Source of the DNA: Beggiatoa leptomitoformis
GTDB taxonomy: Bacteria; Pseudomonadota; Gammaproteobacteria; Beggiatoales; Beggiatoaceae
Direction of reading: 5' to 3'
Assembly: GCF_001305575.3 (NCBI RefSeq)
Contig: NZ_CP012373.2
Coordinates: 3,296,261 to 3,360,260, forward strand
Length of the DNA stretch: 64,000 nucleotides
Shown: positions 18,656 through 26,974 of the stretch, in pieces
Layout: each line of letters starts with the position of its first letter
Numbering within the stretch: the first letter of the stretch is position 1
Position numbers and translations under genes: made by a program
The notes under the pieces: generated by a model
The model's input: only the letters and a program-made list of their open reading frames with translations
What the model was told of the DNA's origin: nothing
Database searches by the model: none

Positions 18656-19402
18656 TTACACCAGTGTTTCACATAACTGCTGATATTCTTCAAAAATATT
18701 TGGTGGACACATACCACACTGCTTATTACTGGGTACTGCAAACGCCATTTTGCGCGGATTTGGTGTTTTCAAACCATTCATTAGTTCAATAAATGCTTGT
18801 TTAGACTTATTATTAGATAAACGAGGATTACGCTGTTTTTCTTGGGCAATACTGCTAATAAAACGACCCTCATAATCATGTCCGGGATAAACCAACGTCT
18901 CATTAGGCAATGTAAAAAGTTTATGTTGAATACTATCATATAACTGCCCTGCATTTCCCGCTTGAAAATCTGTTCTACCGCAAGCATCTATCAATAGTGC
19001 ATCCCCTGAAAAAAGCATCAAATGTGTTCCTGTATCCACATAATACGCATGATGTGAAGACGTATGACCGGGGGTATAAAGCGGATGGATTTGTACCTCT
19101 CCCACACAAAGTGGCGTTCCTTCTTCTATCCCTATATCCGCACAAGGCAATTGTTCTATCGCAGGTAATGCAATCAGACAGCCTGTACGTTGTCGTAATT
19201 GATAACCGCCACTCAAATGGTCAGCATGAATATGTGTTTCTAAGGTATAACGCAAAGTCAAGCCTAACGCATTGAGTATGCTTATATCACGCTCAACAGT
19301 TTCTAGCACAGGGTCAATTAACACAGCCGTTTTTGTGATTGGACAACCCAACAAATAAGTATAAGTAGATGAACTAGACTCAAATAATTGTTGAAAAATC
19401 AT
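18656..19402 (-). CDS. ETHE1-type persulfide dioxygenase (MBL fold)
   Basis: Likely oxidises glutathione persulfide to sulfite in the cytoplasm, part of sulfide or sulfane-sulfur handling. The metallo-beta-lactamase site is THIHADH (His57, His59, Asp61, His62), with His113 in PGHTSSH, Asp134 in FSGDALL and His175 in YPGHDYEGR. ETHE1 markers are LIDPVLETVERD near the start and CGRTDFQAGN at 141-150. The 248-residue length fits. Strong AGGAG ribosome binding site. A glyoxalase II or rhodanese-linked MBL hydrolase is the alternative. Confidence 0.82.
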   Translation of the reverse strand: MIFQQLFESSSSTYTYLLGCPITKTAVLIDPVLETVERDISILNALGLTLRYTLETHIHADHLSGGYQLRQRTGCLIALPAIEQLPCADIGIEEGTPLCVGEVQIHPLYTPGHTSSHHAYYVDTGTHLMLFSGDALLIDACGRTDFQAGNAGQLYDSIQHKLFTLPNETLVYPGHDYEGRFISSIAQEKQRNPRLSNNKSKQAFIELMNGLKTPNPRKMAFAVPSNKQCGMCPPNIFEEYQQLCETLV

Positions 19403-19661
19403 GAAATAATCTCCTAATGATTACCATAATAAGCAATATTGAATATTCTAAGCATGGCGATGAATCAACAGGCGATCAAGTTTAAGCGGGATATTTAGAA
19501 ATAGGTGATAACAATTTATTTTAAATATATTCTATATGGTTATCTGTAGCTACCGAAAAATCATGCTAGAAAATGGCACAGTGCTTGCGTTTTCCTATTC
19601 AACATGGCTTTTCTCATCATGACATCGTGCGGTCTGAATAAAATAATGCGTCTTTAGACCA

Positions 19662-22163
19662 ATGATAGGGAATGTCATTAGATTTACTACCAGTCGCTCA
19701 TCTAACGCTTGCCAAGGCATTATCATCGTGTCAACTCGAAAAAGCTTACAGGAAACACTCATTACGCTGCGTGAGGAATACGCAAAACAACTACCGCAAA
19801 CCATAACGGACATTCTCACACTTGGGCAACAGTTACAAAAACAATGGACACTAGAAAACCTGCGCCAATTTCAACAAAAAATACATCGGATTGCAGGTAA
19901 CGCGGGCAGCTTTGGATTTTTAACCCTCAGTCAAACAGCACGCGTACTAGATACCTTGCTAGTTGAAATACTAGAGCGCAATACACCCGTAGAACAACAT
20001 GAATTAACAGAAATTGTGCGTCGTTTAGAACACATTCAACAAGCCTCATTAGTTGCCGACGAACCAACCAAAACTATTTCCACACCGCCGCCTACCGTGC
20101 AAATGCCCACGGTGGAAAAAATCATCTATTTAGTCGATGACGACATACAACTGGCCAACTTATTAGCGGAACATCTGAAAAGTTATGGCTATAACGTCAA
20201 AGCATTCAACAATACACATGGTTTAAGTGGTCTGATTCAAGTACATCCACCCGCCTTAATTATCATGGATGTCATGCTAGCAGAGGGTGAACTTGCAGGA
20301 CCGCAAATTATGTATGCGATTCAAAAAAACCGCCGTGAACCGCTACCCGTTATTTTTATTTCCGCCCGTACCGATATGACAGCACGACTAGCTGCCGTAC
20401 GTGCAAATGGAGATGCCTATTTCAACAAACCCCTAGATATTCCTGTACTAGTCAGCAAAATAAAGCAACTTACTGAAAATCCTAAACCTAAAACACCGCG
20501 TCGAATTTTAATTATTGATGATACCAATCGTTACGGCGAAAACTACGCAAAAATACTGCAACAATCGGGTTTACAAACGGCTGTTTTAAAAGAACCCTTA
20601 CGCATTATTGATGCCCTAGACAAATTTCCCCCCGCGCTGATCTTGATTAATACCCAACTTCAAACGCTCAATGCCATTGAATTAGCCGTTGTTATACGCC
20701 AGCAGGAAAAATATAAACGCTTACCCCTGATTTTTTTCGCGCAACAATTTGACCAAACCCTACGTCGAGCAGCGGTAAAAGGCATTGCCGACGATTTTCT
20801 TAACGAAACCATAGAAGCCGATGCACTGGTCGCAACAATTATTAATCGCCTAAAGCATAACGAACACCAACTCCAAAATACTGATTATTTACACAGTGAC
20901 ATCACAACAGGGTTATATAACCGTCAATACCTACTTTCCCAATTAGAACTGATTAAAATGGCATCCTCAGCCTATCCGCTAGTCGCCTTATATATCAACA
21001 TTGACAGCTATCGTGGGATTAGCAAAATTTTAGGTTATAACGCCATTGATAAAGCAATGTATGAAACTGCACAATTTCTTCAACAACAAGTCAATAAAAG
21101 CGATTTATTAGCGCGCTTTAGCGACAACGTTTTTGTAATTATCAGCATTGACCGTGCCGTACATGAAGCAAAAGCACTCGCTAACTCCATTCGCGCAACA
21201 CTAGAAAGCTATGTATTAGAAATTAACGGACAACAAGTAGTAACAACATGTAGCATAGGAATTGGCGTTTATAATGACGACATCGCCAATGGCGCATCAA
21301 CGGCAATCAGCCAAGCAGAATCAGCCTGTCAACAAGCTCAAGAAGCAGGTGGCAATCGGATACAACTGCATAACGCCGCCGAAAATATAAAACGCGACCA
21401 ATATCGACAAACTTATTGGCAAGAAACCATTAAATCTGCCTTAGTTAATAACGGTTTTTATCTTGTTTATCAACCGATTGTTAGCCTGCATGGACGTGCT
21501 GATAAATTATATGATGTGTTATTGCGCCTACACAGCGATGACCATCCCGATGGAATTAAAGCACATGAATTTCTACCCATTGCAGAACAGCATGGATTAA
21601 TTGAAGAAATTGACCGCTGGGTCATCAAACAAGCTGTATTAAGTTTAATGCAACGCTATCATGAAAGAGAGGAAATTAGCTTTTTCATCCGCTTATCGGG
21701 TACATCTCTCTCAAACCCCAATTTACCTGCTTATATTCGTAAATGCCTGAGTGTTAGCGGTGTTCCCTATCACGCAGTGATTTTTAACATCTCACAAAAT
21801 GTGGCTGTGAGTCACTTGAAAGAAACCCAAATATTTATTAAAAATATCAAATCATTGGGTTGTCGCATTGCATTGCAAGATTTTAACGGCAAGTCCAGTG
21901 CGTTCCAACTGTTAAAATTACTGGAAGCAAACTTTATTAAACTCAATATTGATCTGGTTAAAACATTAACAAATAAAGCTGATACACTAAGCAATATCAA
22001 ACAGATAGCTGATAAAGCTCACACCCAAACCAGTGCAGTGATTGTGCCTTTTATTGAAGATGCAACGACACTAAGTTTATTGTGGGAATGTGCGATTGAT
22101 TATATTGAAGGTAACTTTATTCAAATACCGATTGATACATTAAGCTATGATTTTTCAGGATAA
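19662..22163 (+). CDS. Hpt-REC-REC-GGDEF-EAL protein with degenerate catalytic sites
   Basis: A cytoplasmic signalling protein of 833 residues. Domains: Hpt with phospho-acceptor His75 (KIHRIAGNAGSFGF); REC1 about 153-270 with Asp203; REC2 about 280-395 with Asn330 where the acceptor Asp should be; GGDEF about 405-570; EAL about 590-825. The GGDEF signature is replaced by RFSDNVFV. EAL reads YDVLLRL, and the DDFG metal motif reads QDFNG. It probably binds, rather than makes or degrades, c-di-GMP. A GTG at 19728 with AAGG upstream is an alternative start, since the ATG at 19662 has no ribosome binding site. Confidence 0.88.
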   Translation: MIGNVIRFTTSRSSNACQGIIIVSTRKSLQETLITLREEYAKQLPQTITDILTLGQQLQKQWTLENLRQFQQKIHRIAGNAGSFGFLTLSQTARVLDTLLVEILERNTPVEQHELTEIVRRLEHIQQASLVADEPTKTISTPPPTVQMPTVEKIIYLVDDDIQLANLLAEHLKSYGYNVKAFNNTHGLSGLIQVHPPALIIMDVMLAEGELAGPQIMYAIQKNRREPLPVIFISARTDMTARLAAVRANGDAYFNKPLDIPVLVSKIKQLTENPKPKTPRRILIIDDTNRYGENYAKILQQSGLQTAVLKEPLRIIDALDKFPPALILINTQLQTLNAIELAVVIRQQEKYKRLPLIFFAQQFDQTLRRAAVKGIADDFLNETIEADALVATIINRLKHNEHQLQNTDYLHSDITTGLYNRQYLLSQLELIKMASSAYPLVALYINIDSYRGISKILGYNAIDKAMYETAQFLQQQVNKSDLLARFSDNVFVIISIDRAVHEAKALANSIRATLESYVLEINGQQVVTTCSIGIGVYNDDIANGASTAISQAESACQQAQEAGGNRIQLHNAAENIKRDQYRQTYWQETIKSALVNNGFYLVYQPIVSLHGRADKLYDVLLRLHSDDHPDGIKAHEFLPIAEQHGLIEEIDRWVIKQAVLSLMQRYHEREEISFFIRLSGTSLSNPNLPAYIRKCLSVSGVPYHAVIFNISQNVAVSHLKETQIFIKNIKSLGCRIALQDFNGKSSAFQLLKLLEANFIKLNIDLVKTLTNKADTLSNIKQIADKAHTQTSAVIVPFIEDATTLSLLWECAIDYIEGNFIQIPIDTLSYDFSG

Positions 22164-22167
22164 TATT

Positions 22168-22509
22168 ATGAATCAATTTGCAGAAGAACAATGGCAACCC
22201 GTTGCCGAACTTTATGACATAGCACAAGGAGGAATTACAACCTTTGAAATTGCAGGACAAACGTTGCTTTTCAGTCGCCAAGGCAAACAAGTACATTGTT
22301 TTGCTAACTTGTGTACACATTTAGACCGTCCATTAGACATGGGAAATGTTCGTAATGGTATTATTGTTTGTCCTTTTCACGGCTATGAATTTGACCTAGA
22401 AACAGGCGATTGTTTGAACGCATTTAGCAAGCCGTTAAAATCATATCCTGTGCGGGTGGTAGATGGACTTGTTCAAGTATGTGTTGTCACAGAAAAAGTA
22501 GAATCTTAA
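22168..22509 (+). CDS. Small Rieske [2Fe-2S] ferredoxin
   Basis: A 113-residue soluble Rieske protein, the type that feeds electrons to oxygenases or nitrite reductase-like systems. Cluster ligands are CTH (Cys49, His51) and CPFHG (Cys68, His71). The ATG at 22168 has AGGA 8 bp upstream; an earlier in-frame ATG overlaps the previous gene. It begins 4 bp after that gene, so it is co-transcribed with the degenerate GGDEF-EAL protein. No oxygenase partner is adjacent. Confidence 0.9.
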   Translation: MNQFAEEQWQPVAELYDIAQGGITTFEIAGQTLLFSRQGKQVHCFANLCTHLDRPLDMGNVRNGIIVCPFHGYEFDLETGDCLNAFSKPLKSYPVRVVDGLVQVCVVTEKVES

Positions 22510-22561
22510 AATTAAAATCTACTGTTGCGTTTTCCGCTAGTTATTCGTAAAGCTAAAGTAG

Positions 22562-23380
22562 CTACTTGATTTTTTCTTGTTGTTTTGCCTGCTGCCAAAA
22601 AAACTCCAATTCCTCAAGGCTTAAATCGTGCATTTGCTTGTTTGCCTCACGAATTGCAGTTTCCATCCACATAAAACGACGCATGAATTTTTTATTAGTT
22701 TTTTCTAGGGCATTTTCGGGATTAATACCCACAAAACGTGCGTAATTCACCAGAGAAAACAAAATATCCCCAAACTCATTTTCTGCCTCAATAAAGTTGT
22801 GTGGTTTTTGGCTGACAGGGTCTATATGTTCAACAAACTCTTGAATCTCTTCTTTTACCTTGTGCCACACGCTGCTTAAATCATCAGGTCGCCAATCAAA
22901 CCCCATACCGCGTGCTTTTTCTTGAATACGAATAGCTTTTACCAAAGCGGGTAACATGTTTGGTACGCCTGCTAACGCACTGTAATTGCCTTTTTCTTGC
23001 AGTTTTAATTGCTCCCAATGACGTTTTACCGTGTCAGCATCGTCCGCATTGACTGTTCCATAAACATGCGGATGACGTGCAATTAACTTTTCACAAAGCC
23101 CATTCATAACATCTGCAATATCAAACACATCTTGCTCAGCTGTTATTTTAGCGTAAAACACCAAATGCAACATTAAATCGCCTAATTCCTTTTTTATCGC
23201 GTTTAAATCATTTTCTAAAATAGCATCAGACAATTCATAAGTTTCTTCAATAGTTAAATAACGTAAAGAATCTAGTGTTTGCTCCTTATCCCAAGGGCAT
23301 TGAGCGCGTAATTCATTTACTATGGTTAATAAACGTTGTAAAGCATCGGTGTAGCGAACATCTGTTGGATTTACATTCAT
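22562..23380 (-). CDS. mazG: Nucleoside triphosphate pyrophosphohydrolase
   Basis: MazG hydrolyses canonical and damaged NTPs to NMP and pyrophosphate, affecting ppGpp and mutagenic nucleotide pools. Two all-alpha NTP-PPase domains are present. The first has EETYELSDAI and KKELGDLMLHLVFYAK, the second EEIQEFVEHI and ENEFGDILFSLVNYAR. The start MNVNPTDVRYTDAL (272 residues) fits the family; an in-frame extension of 24 residues upstream does not. Convergent with the Rieske gene across 52 bp. Confidence 0.96.
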   Translation of the reverse strand: MNVNPTDVRYTDALQRLLTIVNELRAQCPWDKEQTLDSLRYLTIEETYELSDAILENDLNAIKKELGDLMLHLVFYAKITAEQDVFDIADVMNGLCEKLIARHPHVYGTVNADDADTVKRHWEQLKLQEKGNYSALAGVPNMLPALVKAIRIQEKARGMGFDWRPDDLSSVWHKVKEEIQEFVEHIDPVSQKPHNFIEAENEFGDILFSLVNYARFVGINPENALEKTNKKFMRRFMWMETAIREANKQMHDLSLEELEFFWQQAKQQEKIK

Positions 23381-23688
23381 TGTCTTTTTATACTTTGTGA
23401 AAAAAGGGTTATAGAGTACGAGATACCTGTAAAAATGCAAGTGTAAAAGCAATGCGTATATTTCCTTATTAGCAAAAAGTTAATCTTTTGCCAAAATAGA
23501 AGGACGTTAGCGAAAATGACGTTATTTATAATAGTTTTGATGAAAATAAAAATACAAGTAGTTATTGGACTGCTATTAAATTTTGTCAAAACCCCTTCTA
23601 AAAAATTAATTATAAATAGTTACTTAACCTTATATGAGATGAAGTAAGTTTTTCGTTAAAAACTTATTATTCATGCTTAGGATGAAAC
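23381..23688. other. AT-rich divergent intergenic region
   Basis: This 308 bp region separates mazG (-) from the secreted protein gene (+). It is very AT-rich and must hold promoters for both, but no strong -35/-10 pair stands out. Its only clear structure is the hairpin at 23645-23666. Confidence 0.5.
23645..23666 (+). promoter_or_regulatory. Perfect 9-bp hairpin in the 5' leader of the secreted C-H-D protein
   Basis: TAAGTTTTT, loop CGTT, AAAAACTTA. It ends 22 bp before the ATG at 23689 and just before the AGGA ribosome binding site. It could influence translation, or be an operator, but nothing in the sequence decides between them. Confidence 0.5.
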
Positions 23689-25812
23689 ATGAAATATAAA
23701 CTTTTATTTGTGAGTTTGTCTGTCGCTTTATGGGGATTTTCTACAATCGCTCAGGCGGAGGCATTGCCTGAGTTGGGTAAAGGTAAAGCAACGGATAGTG
23801 CAGGTTTACATAGCAATGTCACCAGTCTATTTAAAGGGGGCATTGCTGTTGGGACAAATACAAGCGCATTATCAGCCGCGTTGAAATTAGCAGAGCCTGT
23901 CAATATTACAGGAACTATTGAAGTTGACCCTGCGGATGTGGGTAAAACGGCGGATATTGTTGTCTATGCCGCCTTTAAACTCGAACCGACAGGGGCAGAA
24001 TATTACTTCATGTTGCGGAAAACACCAGATGGTGGATTTGATATCCCACTATGGGACCATAAACTGGAAAATCTGGCGGCATTTGACACCGTTACTTTAG
24101 CAGAAACACAAGAAGTATCTTTATACAAAGGTAATTTTGTTGCAACAGGATTATTAGATATTTACTTCGGTTATGTATTAACCAATGAAGATGGGTCAAA
24201 AAAACTCGTTACCAATCCCGAGCCGATTGCAGCCCGCATTAACCCCAATGAAGCATCACCCAGCCCAACAGGCGAATTTTTCGCCAGCTATAGTTTCCGT
24301 CCAAATCCCAACGGGTATGGATTTGAAAACTATGGCAACGATGCTCAATCAGCCAATGATATGAGCGCAGAAGACATGATTGCTTTGTTTGGGCGCGAAA
24401 AAGTGTGTCGTTCTGTAACGGGAGATTGTGTATTAAATGCGACGGCGCAAGAATGGATGGATAAACAAATCAAGGGAATGGATGGTGGACATTGTGAAGG
24501 GATGGCAGTGACCAGTTTGCGCCTCTGGCAAAGTTTAGAGTTTAAGGGCAAACGCATTCCTTCCGATTTTCAAGCAGGGACAAATACTACTTATGAGGTA
24601 GGGAAAGATGCTGTCCGTAATTACATTGCCTACTATTTTGTAACGCAATTTCTTGAAGAAGTATCTGCTGCTACGCAAAGTTTTCGTAAAAAACCCTCAG
24701 AAGTTTTACAAACGCTAATTGATGGTATGAATAATAATGTTGTCTATAGCGTGGGTTTTTACCAACCTGGTTATAAGGGCGGTCATGCCGTTACGCCTTA
24801 CGCAGTTCAGAAAAAAAGCGAAACCGAATTCTGGATTTATGTCTATGACAATAATTTCCCCAATGATAACAATCGTGTTATTAAGGTTGATAAAAGCGCG
24901 GAAACATGGGTATATGAAGGGGGGGCAACTCGCCCAGATGAACCCGCTTCAGATTATCGCGGTAGCGCGGAAACACTCACTTTAGAATTAACGCCTCAAA
25001 CAGTACGAGAAGGCAAATTTGCTTGCCCCTTCTGTACCACAGAAACAACGTCAACCAACACCTTGCGCGCAACCTCTGCACCAAAGATGTTGGACTTTGC
25101 CATGACGGGTGAGGGGACATTGATGGTACAACTTGCTGACGGCAGACGTGTTGGTTACGACCCTCTGTCGGGAGAAACCGTTAATGAGATTGATCAGGCA
25201 CAAAAAGTGAATGGTAAATCGGGGTTAGGCAAAAACCTTCCCCCCCAAATCTCTATTCCTTACCCCAATAATAATGAGCCGATTGTTATATTAATCAGCG
25301 GTAAAGGAGATTCTGAGGAGTCAGAAACAGATTTATCTGTGACAGCACCCGGATTTGTTGTTGGTTTTGAAGGAATTTACCTTGATCCTGACGAGATACT
25401 GATGATTACACTGCGTCCTGACGGCAAGGAACTGAGTTTTATTGCCAGTGCGGATGGTGAAACGCCCAATGTTTTTATGGCATTTGACCCTGAAAACAAT
25501 ACTGGAGCGGGTTATACAGTGGATGTCGGTGGTATCAGTTTAGACGCAGGTAAGAAAGTTACTTTTACCATAGATAATGGTGCGCTATTGGTAAAAGATG
25601 AGGATGGAAACGAAGACGATTACGATATTAACATTGTGCGTGTTGACGATAACGGGCGTAAAACATTTAAAAAAGATGATGTTGCTGTTCCCGCCAATGC
25701 AACAGCACGTGTTAGTTTTACAAATTGGACGGGCGATAGTGGTGAAATTGATTTACAGTTAGATGAAGAAGGCGATGGTTTTGATGATGATGCTAAAGTG
25801 CCATTAAATTAA
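23689..25812 (+). CDS. Large secreted protein with a Cys-His-Asp (papain-like) arrangement
   Basis: A 707-residue exported protein (signal peptide cut about AQA-EA, residue 23). Residues 60-185 look like a beta-sandwich. The middle part has GGHCEGMAV (Cys269), GGHAVTPYAV (His366) and YVYDNNFP (Asp387), in the order and spacing of C39/papain-like or transglutaminase-like enzymes. A CPFC pair is at 446-449, and the acidic C-terminus ends in EEGDGFDDDAK. Cleavage or transfer activity is inferred, not shown. A strong terminator follows. I do not recognise a named family. Confidence 0.75.
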   Translation: MKYKLLFVSLSVALWGFSTIAQAEALPELGKGKATDSAGLHSNVTSLFKGGIAVGTNTSALSAALKLAEPVNITGTIEVDPADVGKTADIVVYAAFKLEPTGAEYYFMLRKTPDGGFDIPLWDHKLENLAAFDTVTLAETQEVSLYKGNFVATGLLDIYFGYVLTNEDGSKKLVTNPEPIAARINPNEASPSPTGEFFASYSFRPNPNGYGFENYGNDAQSANDMSAEDMIALFGREKVCRSVTGDCVLNATAQEWMDKQIKGMDGGHCEGMAVTSLRLWQSLEFKGKRIPSDFQAGTNTTYEVGKDAVRNYIAYYFVTQFLEEVSAATQSFRKKPSEVLQTLIDGMNNNVVYSVGFYQPGYKGGHAVTPYAVQKKSETEFWIYVYDNNFPNDNNRVIKVDKSAETWVYEGGATRPDEPASDYRGSAETLTLELTPQTVREGKFACPFCTTETTSTNTLRATSAPKMLDFAMTGEGTLMVQLADGRRVGYDPLSGETVNEIDQAQKVNGKSGLGKNLPPQISIPYPNNNEPIVILISGKGDSEESETDLSVTAPGFVVGFEGIYLDPDEILMITLRPDGKELSFIASADGETPNVFMAFDPENNTGAGYTVDVGGISLDAGKKVTFTIDNGALLVKDEDGNEDDYDINIVRVDDNGRKTFKKDDVAVPANATARVSFTNWTGDSGEIDLQLDEEGDGFDDDAKVPLN

Positions 25813-25864
25813 AACAGCAGCAACGGATTTATCCCTGTTAGACCTGATGCAGTAGATGAAGTAA

Positions 25865-25896
25865 AGGTGCGAATTTATTCGCACCTATCATTTTTT
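25865..25896 (+). terminator. Rho-independent terminator
   Basis: AGGTGCGAA, loop TTTA, TTCGCACCT (25865-25886), then ATCA and a run of six T. It ends transcription of the secreted C-H-D protein gene. The stem belongs to the GCGAAT/ATTCGC hairpin set seen elsewhere in the window. Confidence 0.85.
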
Positions 25897-25990
25897 GTAT
25901 GTATTAACCGCTTTTTTATTTAAACTGTCCACTTGTTAAAATGATTATCGTTGTTTCCCAAATTAGAACCAGAAAAAACAGGATAATAAC

Positions 25991-26902
25991 ATGCGCTATT
26001 TTTTTCCTTATTTTTACCTATTCCTATTTATACTACCCGCACAAGCAGTAGAAATCACTCCCAACGAAGTGTATATCGAAATTTATAAAATTTCACAAGA
26101 TATTAATTTATTAAAACAACACTTTAATATTGAAAAAAATGCAATTCAGCCAGAAACAAAAGTAGCTCTATATCCGCGTCACGTGTGGCAGAAAACATAT
26201 CAAATTATGTTAAAAATTAACATGTTTAGAGAAAAAAATGGCTTACCATCGCTGAGCATTATTTCCCGAGAACCCGAAGAAGAAATGAAACCATTAGTTG
26301 TTTACGGACAAGTCATACGGATTGCAACAGAAATTGATTTACTAAAACGCCATTTTGATATTCAAACACCGCCATCGTTACTGCCTACTTTTTCCAATCA
26401 CACTACAATGGATAACTATGATTTCTTAAATCATCTTTCCTACGAAATGGATTTATTAACGGGAGCACCTTTTAATGCACAACAAGTGTTCGCCGAAACC
26501 ATACGTGTACATGATGACATAAGCGTTATTTTAGATGCCTTAGAAGTGCAAGATACAACCAATCCCCCGCTGGCTGACCCAACGGCAACCTTAGAACAAA
26601 CATTTCAAGCCGTTCAAGTGTTGTTACGAGAATTACAGCGATTACAAACCCATTTTAATTTAGACAAGTTAAAACTGAACGATTATGTTTATTCCTCAAA
26701 ATCAATAAATAACAATATATCAGAAACAGAAGTGTTTAGTTCATTGGGGATTGTTTTAGCAGAGTTACAACCGATTAAAGCCCGTTTGGGATTAACTTAC
26801 TTCATTACACCAGCTGCCCAACATTATAATGACAAACAAGCATCTGATATACTAAGAATTATTCAATGGGATATTCAACGATTAAAAGTTATCAAATTTT
26901 AG
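25991..26902 (+). CDS. Exported helical-repeat protein of unknown function
   Basis: 303 residues with a signal peptide ending about AQA-VE (residue 19). The mature part consists of degenerate amphipathic helices spaced about 36-44 residues apart, beginning near 27, 65, 104, 166, 204, 248 and 284. Compare ISQDINLLKQHFNI, IATEIDLLKRHFDI and LLRELQRLQTHFNL. No catalytic motif or Cys pair is present. The next gene, a membrane kinase with a periplasmic sensor region, starts 72 bp after it, so it may be a ligand or accessory for that sensor. No family recognised. Confidence 0.75.
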   Translation: MRYFFPYFYLFLFILPAQAVEITPNEVYIEIYKISQDINLLKQHFNIEKNAIQPETKVALYPRHVWQKTYQIMLKINMFREKNGLPSLSIISREPEEEMKPLVVYGQVIRIATEIDLLKRHFDIQTPPSLLPTFSNHTTMDNYDFLNHLSYEMDLLTGAPFNAQQVFAETIRVHDDISVILDALEVQDTTNPPLADPTATLEQTFQAVQVLLRELQRLQTHFNLDKLKLNDYVYSSKSINNNISETEVFSSLGIVLAELQPIKARLGLTYFITPAAQHYNDKQASDILRIIQWDIQRLKVIKF

Positions 26903-26974
26903 TGTTGATATATCATTTTGATATTAACTCGTGACAGAAAAATAAAAACAGAAAAACTACCAAAGGATATAAAA

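Noticed and set aside
19662-22163. Active diguanylate cyclase or phosphodiesterase
   Set aside because: Both catalytic signatures are replaced at the residues that bind metal or substrate, so an enzyme call is not supported.
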